From Nitrosopumilus cobalaminigenes (GTDB lineage: Archaea; Thermoproteota; Nitrososphaeria; Nitrososphaerales; Nitrosopumilaceae), in the NCBI RefSeq assembly GCF_013407145.1, contig NZ_CP026993.1:682001-746000 (forward strand): DNA of 64,000 bases, read 5' to 3'. The translations under genes were made by a program, and so were the position numbers. The notes under the pieces are model-generated. The model was not told the DNA's origin. It did no database searches and saw nothing but the letters and a program-made list of their open reading frames with translations. Numbering within the stretch: the first letter of the stretch is position 1; the number at the start of each line of letters is the position of its first letter. Below are positions 41,491 to 50,531 of the stretch, piece after piece.

Positions 41491-43170
41491 CTGTCCTTAT
41501 TAGAAAAATTTCCAGATCAGTTTACTCCTAGATCTATCCAAAAAGAAATTCTCACAGAAATAGAAGAAAAACTCCAATCGGGATTTAAAAAAATTATTCT
41601 ATGTGCTCCGACAGGAGTGGGAAAATCACTGGTAGGTGCAACTGTCTCCAATTATTTTGATAGTTCATTTACTGTAACTGCATCAAAACATCTTCAAGAT
41701 CAATACATCAAAGATATTCCGTTTTTAAAACCCGTAAAAGGCAAACAAAATTTCCCCTGTCTAAAACTAATGTCTGCAGAAAAGGTGGATAATGAAAGAC
41801 GAGCTATGAGATGGGGTTTAACCTGTGATAAGGGAGAATGTCAGGAAAGAGTCACAAAAAATGGAAAAGAAGTTTTTGAAGTGTGTAAATTCAAGCCCAC
41901 TATTGGCCAAGTAGCCGATAATACTCAGGATACTCCATCATGTCACTATTATTTGCAAAAATATGATGCTCTTGCATCAAAACATTCTCTGTGGAATTAT
42001 CACGCATTTTTCACAATTATGAAATTTAACAAGAAACTCTTTGAGGATTATCTAGATAGAAAAGTTACTGTCTTTGATGAGGCTCACAAAATAGAAGATC
42101 AAATAATCCAGTTTGTTGGATTTGATATTTTCAGTGGTCAGGTTGATGAATGTAATCTTAATTCAGAAAAATATGATTTCACTGATTTGGATTCAATGAT
42201 AAAGCTAACTGATGATATGGCGTTTGCATATGCTAAACAAATTAAAGATATCAAAGAAAGTCCTGCATTTCAAAACAATCCTGATTTTGAATTAATCACG
42301 GGATTGGAACGTCGTCATGATAGATCTGCTCAAGCTAAAATTGACATAATGTCTGATAAAGATAATTTTATTGTAAATGATCCTCAAAAAGATTTGAATG
42401 GGAATTTTAGAACCATTTCTGTTAAACCAATTGATGTCTCAAAATTTGCAAACTCTTTCTTTGAAACAGAATACCAAATTTTCATGTCTGCAACCATTGA
42501 CAAATCCAGTTTTTGTGAAAACATGGGATTGGAAAAAGATGATGTAGCCTTTGTCGATACACCAAAATCCCCATTTCCAATTGAACATAGAACAATTGAT
42601 CTTCTCAATATTCGACGATTAAGTTATGGTTCAACTGATGAGGATGAACTTGAAATTATTAAAACAATTGATAGAATTATGGATGAGCATTCTAACGAGC
42701 GAGGATTAATTTTGACTTCGTCTATTCCTAGATGTCAAAAAATCATTAGACACCTTTCTCCTAAAAATACTCAAAGAATTAGACTTTGTCATAGTAAAAA
42801 CAAAGATGGCAAAACACAAGATGAAGTGATATCTGAGCATGCCTCTGATCCTACTGGTGTTTTACTGTCTTCATCTCTATGGGAGGGTGTGGATTTGAAA
42901 GATGATTTGTCTCGATTTCAAATAATTGCAAAAGTTCCATACCCGAACTATACTGAAAAACGTACTAGGGCAAAAATGAATAAATTCCCTCAATGGTATA
43001 CTTCACAAACTCTTACAAAGATATTACAAGGATTTGGGCGTTCAATTCGAAGTGATGATGATTGGGCAAAAACATACGTTTTGGACACTGCAGTAAATAA
43101 TGTATTTTTCAAAGGACAGTCGATGATTCCAAAAGCATACTATGATGTTTTAGGCATGGATTCAGTTTAA
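41491..43170 (+). CDS. XPD/DinG-like SF2 helicase with Fe-S cysteines; probable CTG start
   Basis: About 559 residues. Walker A is LCAPTGVGKS, then four cysteines (FPCLK, LTCDKGEC, EVCKF, PSCHYY) in the place of the XPD iron-sulfur domain, VFDEAHKIED, MSATIDKS, SSSLWEGVDL and QGFGRSIRSD. GTG 41617 would cut Walker A, so translation must begin earlier. The frame upstream has no ATG, GTG or TTG before the stop at 41470, but CTG 41491 lies 26.5 nt after TTTTAATA (41461-41468). Confidence 0.85.
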   Translation: MSLLEKFPDQFTPRSIQKEILTEIEEKLQSGFKKIILCAPTGVGKSLVGATVSNYFDSSFTVTASKHLQDQYIKDIPFLKPVKGKQNFPCLKLMSAEKVDNERRAMRWGLTCDKGECQERVTKNGKEVFEVCKFKPTIGQVADNTQDTPSCHYYLQKYDALASKHSLWNYHAFFTIMKFNKKLFEDYLDRKVTVFDEAHKIEDQIIQFVGFDIFSGQVDECNLNSEKYDFTDLDSMIKLTDDMAFAYAKQIKDIKESPAFQNNPDFELITGLERRHDRSAQAKIDIMSDKDNFIVNDPQKDLNGNFRTISVKPIDVSKFANSFFETEYQIFMSATIDKSSFCENMGLEKDDVAFVDTPKSPFPIEHRTIDLLNIRRLSYGSTDEDELEIIKTIDRIMDEHSNERGLILTSSIPRCQKIIRHLSPKNTQRIRLCHSKNKDGKTQDEVISEHASDPTGVLLSSSLWEGVDLKDDLSRFQIIAKVPYPNYTEKRTRAKMNKFPQWYTSQTLTKILQGFGRSIRSDDDWAKTYVLDTAVNNVFFKGQSMIPKAYYDVLGMDSV

Positions 43171-43182
43171 TTTTATAATTAC

Positions 43183-43404
43183 TTATTTTCTATTTGCACA
43201 AGCACATTTCACATAAACCATTTTGAATTCTCCATCTGTTTTCACGTTATGTGACATTGGTTTTCTGCATTGTTGACATTCTGTAAATCCAAAATATTCA
43301 TCCACTTTGATCATTTTATAATCCCATGATTTTTTTTCTTCGTTCCAAAATACAGAATTTATTTCTGACGGTCCTTCCATGTTATGATATGGAAATAGTT
43401 TCAT
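43183..43404 (-). CDS. Small zinc-ribbon protein (73 aa)
   Basis: FTECQQCRKPMSHNV and YVKCACANRK make a C4 ribbon at the C terminus; the N terminus is Trp/Tyr rich. Convergent with the XPD-like helicase. Function unknown. Confidence 0.6.
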   Translation of the reverse strand: MKLFPYHNMEGPSEINSVFWNEEKKSWDYKMIKVDEYFGFTECQQCRKPMSHNVKTDGEFKMVYVKCACANRK

Positions 43405-43415
43405 TAATTAATTTT

Positions 43416-43628
43416 CTATGTGTTTAGATTTTTAAAATCTAGGCATTTTTGATCAAATTCATTAAGATATTGTTTTGCATTAATCTGAGAATCCATTATG
43501 TATAATTCACAAGTTTCAGCATCGATTAGTTGTGCGGAATTGTTACTATTTGTTAACACTTGTAAAGACAAAATGGTAACAAGTACAATTATTACAATTA
43601 TTGCAAATTTACTAGAGTAGATATCCAT
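43416..43628 (-). CDS. Membrane-anchored small protein (70 aa)
   Basis: An N-terminal helix (FAIIVIIVLVTILSLQVL) then a polar segment with two cysteines (AETCELYI, DQKCLDF) that could form a disulfide outside the membrane. Function unknown. Confidence 0.6.
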   Translation of the reverse strand: MDIYSSKFAIIVIIVLVTILSLQVLTNSNNSAQLIDAETCELYIMDSQINAKQYLNEFDQKCLDFKNLNT

Positions 43629-43662
43629 GATATTGTGAGGGTCTTGTTCAGTTTAATTCTTT

Positions 43663-43872
43663 TTAATTTTTTAATAAATTGATTACGTCATTATTTGTTT
43701 TAATCCATGTTTTAAGATAAGCCGAAAACAAATTTTCAATCTCATCCATTGGAAGTCCTGCAAATCTAGGATCTTTTGCAAGGTCTTCAAACTGTTCATG
43801 AAGTTGGTCTAACGTATTTTTCTGTTCTTCATTTAATTGCTCTAATTTTGCTACTACTTCTAAAACGACCAT
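43663..43872 (-). CDS. Small helical protein (69 aa)
   Basis: Amphipathic helices (KLEQLNEEQKNTLDQLHEQF; DEIENLFSAYLKTWI). No motif. Lies downstream of ilvD on the same strand after 150 bp. Confidence 0.55.
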   Translation of the reverse strand: MVVLEVVAKLEQLNEEQKNTLDQLHEQFEDLAKDPRFAGLPMDEIENLFSAYLKTWIKTNNDVINLLKN

Positions 43873-44022
43873 GGTTTTCTTGAGGTAAATTCAGTTAAAA
43901 TATTTTTAGAAAACCTGTAGTAGACAACAGTAATTTGATAAGCATAAGTCGTTTCTTTTTCCTGTTATCTCTAAATCTTATTTTAGATCGCGATCTATAA
44001 AGCTTGTGGACAATTTGTTCTT

Positions 44023-45696
44023 CTAAGGATTGGCTGTAGTAATTGCACCTTGAGCGGCTGAACCAACAAGTGTTGCATATTTTGCCAATGCTCCAGAGGT
44101 ATAGTTTGGTTGAGGTTTCCTCCAAGATTCTTTTCTTTTTGCTAATTCTTCTTCTGAAACATGAAGATCAATTACTGTAGTTTCTGTATCAATTGTAATT
44201 TCATCACCATCTTTGACTAGTGCTATTGGTCCTCCAACATATGCTTCTGGTGCAACATGTCCTACCATGAATCCTCTGGTTCCTCCTGAAAATCGTCCAT
44301 CTGTTACCATTGCCACTTTTTTACCTAAACCTTGACCTACTAGTGCTGCAGTTGTTGCAAGCATTTCTCTCATACCTGGTCCTCCTTTTGGACCTTCATA
44401 TCTAATCACAACAACATCTCCTTCCTCGACATCTCCTTTTGCAACTGCATCAAATGCATATTCTTCTCTATCATAGACTTTTGCTTTACCCGTAAATTTG
44501 GTCATTTCTACACCTGCAGTTTTAATCACTGCTCCTTCTGGAGCAAGACTACCTTTGAGTACAACTGCTGTTCCTACTGTGTGGATTGGATTATCAACAG
44601 GTCGGATAATGGACTGTTCAGGTTCTGGAATTGTCATTGCATCTAGATTTTGTTGAATGGTTTTTCCTGTAACTGTAATACAACCTCCGTTGAGTAATCC
44701 CTTAGCAGCTAATTTTTTTAAGACAAATGGAATTCCCCCGATTTTATCTAAACTATTCATTACATAGCTGCCACCTGGTTTCATATCTGCAATATGTGGT
44801 GTCTTTTTTCTAATTCTTTCAAAATCATCATAAGTTAGTTTTACTCCAGCTTCATTTGCCATTGATAACAAATGCAAAATTCCATTCGTTGAACCTCCAA
44901 CTGCATTAAGCATCACGATTGAATTCTCAAATGCTTCAAATGTCATAATGTCTCTTGGCTTGATGTTTAATTCTAATAATTTTGCACATGCAGCACCTGT
45001 ATCATAAACCATTTTGTTTCTTCTTTCATCTTCTGCAGGCGGACTTGCACTTCCAGGTAATGCCAATCCAATAGCTTCTGAAATTGATGCCATTGTGTTT
45101 GCAGTAAACATTCCACCACATGAACCAGAACTAGGACATGCTGTGTTTTCAATATTTTTTAGCATCTCTAAAGAAATTTGTCCTGCATCATATGCTCCAA
45201 CTGCTTCATAAACATCTACAACTGTAAGCTCTTTTCCATCTAAAATCCCTGGCATGATTGTTCCACCATATACAAAGGCTGATGGTAAATTTAGTCTGGC
45301 CATTGCCATCATTGTTCCAGGTAAACTTTTGTCGCAACCTGCAATTCCTACAATACCGTCGTATTGATGTGCTCTTACCATTAATTCAATAGAATCTGCA
45401 ATAACTTCACGAGATATTAGAGATGATTTCATTCCTTCATGTCCCATGGCAATTCCATCACTAACTGCAATTGTTGAGAATATTCTTGGGGTTGCACCAT
45501 TTTCTGCAACTCCTTTTTTTGCCTCTTCGGCCAATGTTGGTAACAAAATGTTACATGGAGTTGCCTCATTTCCTGTGTGACAAACTCCGATGAATGGTTT
45601 ACTAAGATCATTATCATCTAGCCCCATAGCTTTGTACATTGCTCTGTGTGGCGAACGTGCTGTACCTCCTACTACGTTTTGACTAGATATTTCCAT
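44023..45696 (-). CDS. ilvD: Dihydroxy-acid dehydratase
   Basis: A 557-residue enzyme. Cluster cysteines are in [24 protein letters not shown] and [15 protein letters not shown]; the C-terminal [19 protein letters not shown] is intact. It makes the 2-keto acids of valine and isoleucine. Its promoter (a TATA-like TCTAAATT near 45721-45728) lies between the start and the left repeat of the integrated element, so it seems undisturbed. Confidence 0.96.
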   Translation of the reverse strand: MEISSQNVVGGTARSPHRAMYKAMGLDDNDLSKPFIGVCHTGNEATPCNILLPTLAEEAKKGVAENGATPRIFSTIAVSDGIAMGHEGMKSSLISREVIADSIELMVRAHQYDGIVGIAGCDKSLPGTMMAMARLNLPSAFVYGGTIMPGILDGKELTVVDVYEAVGAYDAGQISLEMLKNIENTACPSSGSCGGMFTANTMASISEAIGLALPGSASPPAEDERRNKMVYDTGAACAKLLELNIKPRDIMTFEAFENSIVMLNAVGGSTNGILHLLSMANEAGVKLTYDDFERIRKKTPHIADMKPGGSYVMNSLDKIGGIPFVLKKLAAKGLLNGGCITVTGKTIQQNLDAMTIPEPEQSIIRPVDNPIHTVGTAVVLKGSLAPEGAVIKTAGVEMTKFTGKAKVYDREEYAFDAVAKGDVEEGDVVVIRYEGPKGGPGMREMLATTAALVGQGLGKKVAMVTDGRFSGGTRGFMVGHVAPEAYVGGPIALVKDGDEITIDTETTVIDLHVSEEELAKRKESWRKPQPNYTSGALAKYATLVGSAAQGAITTANP

Positions 45697-45757
45697 AACA
45701 TGTCAAATTCAGATTCCTATAATTTAGACTTTATTGCAATTATCTGATAGAAAACTT

Positions 45758-45771
45758 TCATTGAGTTTAAA
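45758..45771. repeat. Left attachment repeat (attL)
   Basis: TCATTGAGTTTAAA, identical to 54550-54563 and in the same orientation, 50 bp before the recombinase start. Confidence 0.65.
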
Positions 45772-45820
45772 ATGAATACTCTATAGTTTTATTTTAATAG
45801 TTTTCAATTGTTTTTGGGTT

Positions 45821-46873
45821 ATGGCATTAAAGAAACTTCTAAGAACTAAAGAAACTTTCATGGCTAAAATGATTACTCGTGACCCTAAAACCTTAGAAGG
45901 TTATACCCACACATTACAAAACTTTGAGAATTATTGTATGGAAAAGACTGGAAAAGTTGATTGTATTGAGGATTTAAAGAAATTTGATGAGACTGACCTA
46001 TTTGAATTTCTACAGGGCTGGATTAATCAAAACCACGATAGGGCACCAAGGACAGTAAAGAACTATTTCTCACAAGTGAAAAAGTACCTACATTATAGGG
46101 GAATCAAGCTTCATCCCCAGGATATCAAGGAAGAATTAGACTTTAGACGAAATATGCAAGAGGATTTGTATGGATTGTCTTTAGAGGACATACAAACCAT
46201 ACTAAAACCCCTAAGGTACAAGCATAGAGTCCAATTCCTATGCCAGTTATCCGGATTAATGAGGGTTGGTGAAACTGTCCAGTTAAGAAAAAAGCATCTT
46301 GATGGATCTGGATTAAACATTATTGTGAAAATCCCTCCAACAATTGCCAAGTTCAAGAAAGGCCGTACTACTTTCTTTAGTAAAGAAGCAAGCAGATTGT
46401 TAAGACCAATACTAAGAAAGTTAGATGATGATGATTTAGTCTTTGGTACAAATGAGAATCATATCTTTTCAGAGTTAAACGTTGAGCAGATTATGAGAAG
46501 AACTTTGAAAAAGGTCGGTCTTGATATGAGATACGAATCAAATAACAGATTTATGATTAACACCCATTCATTCAGGGCATATGGCATCACCAAAGTGTCT
46601 AGACATGATTCAAACTTTGCCAAGAAGCTTGCAGGGCAAAAAGGCTACCTTGATGAATATGATAGAATGACAGATGCAGAAAAACTAGAACTATACCAAA
46701 AGATAGAGTCTGACTTGACCATTGATGATACTGCAAAACTAAAAGCAGAAAATGATAAACTTCAAGAAGAAAGAAAAGAAATTGACGAATTAAGAGAAAT
46801 GGCCAACATGGATAGAAAACTTATTGAAAAGTTGATGGAACGTTTAGACCTGAAATTAGATAAGAAAGAATAA
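45821..46873 (+). CDS. int: Tyrosine recombinase / integrase
   Basis: A 350-residue protein. An N-terminal SAM-like core-binding domain (residues 15-95) precedes the catalytic domain. Conserved residues: Arg in SGLMRVGETV, Lys in KFKKGRTT, HSFR (HxxR), and a Tyr in KGYLDEYDR; the second His position is Gln (AGQKGY). A coiled-coil tail of about 60 residues follows. ATTTTAAT at 45791-45798 is centred 26.5 nt before the ATG. Its place next to attL suggests it catalysed integration. Confidence 0.88.
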   Translation: MALKKLLRTKETFMAKMITRDPKTLEGYTHTLQNFENYCMEKTGKVDCIEDLKKFDETDLFEFLQGWINQNHDRAPRTVKNYFSQVKKYLHYRGIKLHPQDIKEELDFRRNMQEDLYGLSLEDIQTILKPLRYKHRVQFLCQLSGLMRVGETVQLRKKHLDGSGLNIIVKIPPTIAKFKKGRTTFFSKEASRLLRPILRKLDDDDLVFGTNENHIFSELNVEQIMRRTLKKVGLDMRYESNNRFMINTHSFRAYGITKVSRHDSNFAKKLAGQKGYLDEYDRMTDAEKLELYQKIESDLTIDDTAKLKAENDKLQEERKEIDELREMANMDRKLIEKLMERLDLKLDKKE

Positions 46874-46932
46874 TCTTTAGTATATTTTTTAGAAATAATT
46901 GACGTTTTTCGTATATGATTAACTGATATTGG

Positions 46933-47018
46933 GTACTATCCATACTATCATAGTAGTAATAGTACGGATATCAATAAAATATACTAAAGATAGTACGATA
47001 TTCGTACATATTAAATAC
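46933..47018. promoter_or_regulatory. Nested palindromes upstream of the RHH gene
   Basis: GTACTAT (46933-46939) pairs with ATAGTAC (46959-46965), enclosing ACTATCATAGT. TACGGATATC follows at 46963-46972. A second motif TAGTACGATATTCGTAC lies at 46991-47007, then the TATA box TTAAATAC at 47011-47018 serving ATG 47040. It looks like an autoregulated operator or iteron-type origin. Confidence 0.5.
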
Positions 47019-47039
47019 TACTTGTGTTATTAGTATGAT

Positions 47040-47243
47040 ATGTCTCAATTTGCTCGCCGTACAACTAACATATCCATAACATTGTCAAACGATACTCTTG
47101 ACAAATTAGATAAAGCTCGTAAGTTAATTCCTAGAAGTACATTAATTGATTATCTTATTTCAAAGTCATTAAAGAAAAAAAATAGTTTTCCGTCCAAAGA
47201 AAACCAAACCATCACCAATGGAGATGATTCTATAATTGAGTAG
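47040..47243 (+). CDS. Ribbon-helix-helix (CopG-like) regulator
   Basis: A 67-residue protein with a beta strand NISITLSNDTLDKLDKARK and a second helix STLIDYLISKSL, the CopG/Arc fold. Leaderless by its TATA position. Likely represses its own operon and the promoter at 50532-50583, which shares TACGGATATC. The 3' end overlaps the next gene by eight bases. Confidence 0.75.
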   Translation: MSQFARRTTNISITLSNDTLDKLDKARKLIPRSTLIDYLISKSLKKKNSFPSKENQTITNGDDSIIE

Positions 47244-47448
47244 CATAAACATCAACTTATCCGTGTCACGTTCAAAAACAGGACACAATGAAATCCGTAT
47301 TGTCTGTTGTTATTGTAATAAGATTTCTAAAACCTATGAGGGTTTTAGAAAACATATTGAAAGAAGTCATAGAAATGAATATGGAATCAAACACATAAAG
47401 AAACAAGCTTCCAAACTATGCAGACTATACAAGGAGGTTTATTCTTGA
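47236..47448 (+). CDS. C2H2 zinc-finger protein of the element
   Basis: A 70-residue protein from TTG 47236. VCCYCNKISKTYEGFRKHIE and RSHRNEY form a CxxC-x12-HxxxxH finger; the C terminus is basic. Zinc-finger proteins of this size are common in archaeal viruses and plasmids. Overlaps both neighbours. Confidence 0.7.
   Translation: MSSININLSVSRSKTGHNEIRIVCCYCNKISKTYEGFRKHIERSHRNEYGIKHIKKQASKLCRLYKEVYS
47431..47438 (+). promoter_or_regulatory. Strong Shine-Dalgarno that fixes the helicase start
   Basis: AAGGAGGT ends six bases before TTG 47445, so the helicase starts there and not at ATG 47418. TTG 47445 overlaps the previous stop (TTGA). A full anti-SD match is unusual next to the many leaderless genes. 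Confidence 0.7.
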
Positions 47449-48977
47449 CCGTTCAACTAATCAATTGTAATGAATGTTTAGGGGATAGACATGATAATTG
47501 CCTTAGTGACAGTTGTTTATGCAGATCTGATAATCATGGTGTCAAAAAAGAAAGTATCTTAGGAAATTGTAAAGTTGACCCAACAAAGAAGATTTCCCAG
47601 GCTAATCTAATGGAGATATTCATCGTTGATAATAATTTGAGATTTGATAATGAGGAAAAGATAGACAATGTTGCCAAAGTTCTTAGAAATTTCTATAATT
47701 TTGTCACACTAAGAAAAACTGAAAAGGTTTTACTATTCAATGGAAAAATCTATGATTCCCTACATGCAGAATCAATAATCAAAGAAGAAACTAACAAGTT
47801 AATTCCAAACTGCACTAAACATGACCGAGCCGAAGTTATTGATAAAATCAAAGTTCAAACCTTTACAGACCTTGAAGATTTTGACAAAGACCCTAATCTA
47901 ATCACTGTTGAAAACGGCATACTAAACTTGGAAACTTTGGAATTAAAACCACATACACCAGAACATCTAAGCCAGGTATTACTTCCGGTAGAATACAGTT
48001 TACCAGATTATGATAACATTGAGGATAATCTAAAAGATACTTTGTTTTGGAAATATCTAGTAAATTCATTTACTGTCAAGGATAAATTTAGAAAAGAAGA
48101 TTTTGAGACAGTATTAGAAATTATTGCAAGCCCAATTGTAAAACGCCATATTGACGAAAAAGCTTTCATGTTCTTAGGTAATGGGGAAAATGGAAAGTCT
48201 GTTTGTTTATCTTACATTGAATCACTATTAGGCAAAAACAATGTCACACATATCCCACTTCAAAAGATTGCATCTGATAAACACATGTCAGCCGATTTGG
48301 ATGGAAAGTCTGCAAACATCTTTTCGGACCTTGAAAAGAATGAACTAAGACATACAGGTGAAATCAAAGATATTGTATCTGGTGAAGGATTACAAGTACA
48401 GAAGAAGTACAAAGACCCATTCACATTATATCCATTCTGTAAGCTAATGTTTAGCTGCAATAGATTTCCAAAGAGTTTCGACCAAAGTCAAGGATTCTTT
48501 AGAAGATGGATAATTATCAAATGGGAAAGAAACTTTGAAAATGATTCTGAAAGAATCCCATATCTTAGAGAAAAACTAGAAGCCAACCAAACCGAGAAAA
48601 ACCTAGTATTTTCTTGCCTTGTACGAATTGCCAATAAATTGAACAAAGTAGGCCAATTTACCCATACTAAGGATTGGAAAACCATTCAAAGAGATTGGAA
48701 TGAAAACGCTGATCCTATTGATTATTTTGCTTCAAACTGCATAATTGACAGTGAAAACCACAAGTCAAAAAGAGAAACTTATCAATTCTATAAGGAATAT
48801 TGTCTAGAAAAGGGTGAAAATCCTTTAGGATTAGGACAATTTGGTAAGGCTTTTGCTGAATATTATGAAGAAGATAAGCAAAGAATTGATGGAATTAACC
48901 AAAGAGTCTGGCTAAACATTGATTTCAAGCGACCTCAACAAACCACTCTAAAGGAGAATGAATCTGATGTTTGTTGA
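47445..48977 (+). CDS. D5-like superfamily 3 helicase, replication protein
   Basis: A 510-residue protein. A Cys-rich N terminus (NCNECLGDRHDNC) is followed by a D5_N-like region (GILNLETLELKPHTPEHLSQ). The SF3 core has FLGNGENGKSV (Walker A), ANIFSDLEKNEL (Walker B) and LMFSCNRFPK (motif C with sensor Asn). No archaeal-eukaryotic primase domain is visible, so priming may use a host enzyme. It is the expected replicative helicase of the element. Confidence 0.85.
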   Translation: MTVQLINCNECLGDRHDNCLSDSCLCRSDNHGVKKESILGNCKVDPTKKISQANLMEIFIVDNNLRFDNEEKIDNVAKVLRNFYNFVTLRKTEKVLLFNGKIYDSLHAESIIKEETNKLIPNCTKHDRAEVIDKIKVQTFTDLEDFDKDPNLITVENGILNLETLELKPHTPEHLSQVLLPVEYSLPDYDNIEDNLKDTLFWKYLVNSFTVKDKFRKEDFETVLEIIASPIVKRHIDEKAFMFLGNGENGKSVCLSYIESLLGKNNVTHIPLQKIASDKHMSADLDGKSANIFSDLEKNELRHTGEIKDIVSGEGLQVQKKYKDPFTLYPFCKLMFSCNRFPKSFDQSQGFFRRWIIIKWERNFENDSERIPYLREKLEANQTEKNLVFSCLVRIANKLNKVGQFTHTKDWKTIQRDWNENADPIDYFASNCIIDSENHKSKRETYQFYKEYCLEKGENPLGLGQFGKAFAEYYEEDKQRIDGINQRVWLNIDFKRPQQTTLKENESDVC

Positions 48978-49046
48978 CATTTTTAGAAATAAACTTTTTT
49001 CAAGTATTCTATTTCTAAAAACAGTTTATTATCATAAATGTCAACA
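48972..49046. repeat. Nested inverted repeats after the helicase
   Basis: TGTTGACATTT (48972-48982) pairs with AAATGTCAACA (49036-49046), and within it TTTTAGAAAT (48981-48990) pairs with ATTTCTAAAA (49011-49020). AATAAAC and GTTTATT inside also match. Perfect over at least 20 pairs, beginning in the helicase stop codon. Possibly a replication origin or a bidirectional terminator. Confidence 0.6.
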
Positions 49047-49057
49047 GGAGATTCCTC

Positions 49058-49201
49058 ATGTCTTGTAATTGTTCTGAATGTTTAGACACTATTTGTCCTA
49101 ATTGTGATAAAAAGTTAGTAAGCAAAACATTGCTTAGACTTCACCTTCAATGGTTACACAACATAGACGAACAAACATCTCTAGAGGGCTTTTTGAAATG
49201 A
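49058..49201 (+). CDS. Small Cys-rich finger protein (47 aa)
   Basis: ATG 49058 gives CNCSECLDTICPNCDKKLV then HLQWLH: several CxxC pairs and two His. AGGAG lies eight bases upstream. Its TGA overlaps the ATG of the next gene (ATGA at 49198-49201). Confidence 0.65.
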   Translation: MSCNCSECLDTICPNCDKKLVSKTLLRLHLQWLHNIDEQTSLEGFLK

Positions 49202-49497
49202 CGTTAGATATGTCAGACCTTGAAAGCGTTGATAGACGTTACAAACGAAAGTTAAACCAATTCAAGAAATTATACAAGCAAAAGAAACAAGGTGTTACAC
49301 TTTATGATTATGCGTTAAAGCTTGCACATGAGAAGTGGAGCTATGCTAGAAAGTGTTGTTGTATTCGTTGCATTGTAGCCGGTACAGCCGTTTCTAAGTA
49401 TGAATATTTCTTTAATGTCGTTAATGATTTGTTTAACGATGAAAATTTCAAAACAAAAAGAAAAATCCCTGATTCCTATTACCATGACACCGATTAA
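49198..49497 (+). CDS. Basic hypothetical protein of the element (99 aa)
   Basis: ATG 49198 is chosen for its ATGA overlap with the preceding stop; ATG 49150 in the same frame is less likely. Lys/Arg-rich helices (RRYKRKLNQFKKLYKQKKQG) lead to RKCCCIRCIVAG. Possibly DNA-binding. No family recognised. Confidence 0.6.
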   Translation: MTLDMSDLESVDRRYKRKLNQFKKLYKQKKQGVTLYDYALKLAHEKWSYARKCCCIRCIVAGTAVSKYEYFFNVVNDLFNDENFKTKRKIPDSYYHDTD

Positions 49498-49698
49498 ACG
49501 TTGAATCTAGTGTTAGTATAGTGACATGCTGATTTGTATGTGTGCCCGACTGATATATAGAAGGATTTTTTATAGTAATGGGTAGGGTAATTATTTGTAT
49601 TATTCTACACTCTATACTTCGTGCCTGTAAACCCTCTGTTACACATAATACATATTTTCTGATATAGAGCTAAATAGTAGTAGTGTGTATTAGAATTA

Positions 49699-50271
49699 TT
49701 GAACAGTAATCCAAACTACATCAATCAACATGACTTTAACAGGATATTAGATGCAATACCTAGGTTAAACATTAGAAAGTGGGATGATTTAGACATACAA
49801 TTCCTAATGAAGATCCTATACCACATGGCCTTAAGACCAATGGAAGGAATCAAACTAAAGAAAGAGGATTTTGATTTAGAAAATAGAATCGTTTACCTAG
49901 GTAAAACAAAGACAAGTACATCAGACAGGGCAGTAATTCCTAAAGTATTTCTCATGGAACTAGATGGCTATCTATTACTCAAGGATGAAGGTCCTTTGTT
50001 TCCTGGATTAACATACAGGACATTTTGGATTTGGTGTAAGCGACTTGGTGTTATGTTAAACATTGAAGCTTGGATGCCACAAAACAGAATCAAGATGAAG
50101 GAGAATACCGTTGGACATATCTTTAGAAAGTCATGGGGTAAGGATGCACTTGATAGTTTAGGCTTTGATAAGATTGATGTTATCAGTACACATCTAAGAC
50201 ATAGCAAACCATCAATGACCTTTGACCACTATCTAAAGGGAAACATCAAGAAGGTTCATGACACTATTTAG
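49699..50271 (+). CDS. Second tyrosine recombinase, catalytic domain only
   Basis: A 190-residue protein from TTG 49699, with CTAAATAG centred 26.5 nt upstream. It has the complete catalytic set: Arg in ALRPMEG, Lys in GKTKTS, HIFR, HLRH and the nucleophile in FDHYLK. The N-terminal core-binding domain is missing, as in small integron- or Xer-like catalytic forms. It could resolve dimers, drive excision, or compete with the first integrase. Confidence 0.82.
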   Translation: MNSNPNYINQHDFNRILDAIPRLNIRKWDDLDIQFLMKILYHMALRPMEGIKLKKEDFDLENRIVYLGKTKTSTSDRAVIPKVFLMELDGYLLLKDEGPLFPGLTYRTFWIWCKRLGVMLNIEAWMPQNRIKMKENTVGHIFRKSWGKDALDSLGFDKIDVISTHLRHSKPSMTFDHYLKGNIKKVHDTI

Positions 50272-50294
50272 AAATAAAAAAGAATAGAGTTAGA

Positions 50295-50525
50295 TCATAA
50301 CTCTTGGTTTTTTCTAAGGATCTTTCGCATATAGACCTGATATGCAACCATAATACCGGCCACTATTACCCCAGCTACTAACAAAACAATGCTAGGATGG
50401 ATTGGCATTACACCGACGATGCTTAGGATTGAAGCTGCAACGTAAATCAAGACCAAAGTCGAGATATAGACTTTGAATATTTTCTTGACGTTGCCGCCCA
50501 TTGGATTAGATATTATACTATCCAT
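50295..50525 (-). CDS. Small two-helix membrane protein (76 aa)
   Basis: Two hydrophobic helices (VYISTLVLIYVAASILSIVG and SIVLLVAGVIVAGIMVAYQV) joined by a short PIHP turn, with basic ends. This build resembles the major capsid proteins of spindle-shaped archaeal viruses, but the likeness is of architecture only. Divergent from the 50587 gene with a shared control region. Confidence 0.6.
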   Translation of the reverse strand: MDSIISNPMGGNVKKIFKVYISTLVLIYVAASILSIVGVMPIHPSIVLLVAGVIVAGIMVAYQVYMRKILRKNQEL

Positions 50526-50531
50526 AGTATT

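Noticed and set aside
41617-43170. Helicase gene starting at GTG 41617
   Set aside because: That start would remove most of Walker A (APTGVGKS), which is intact in the frame upstream.
43895-44125. 76-codon minus-strand frame over the end of ilvD
   Set aside because: Most of it lies in another frame of the strongly conserved ilvD 3' end, with no promoter or motif.
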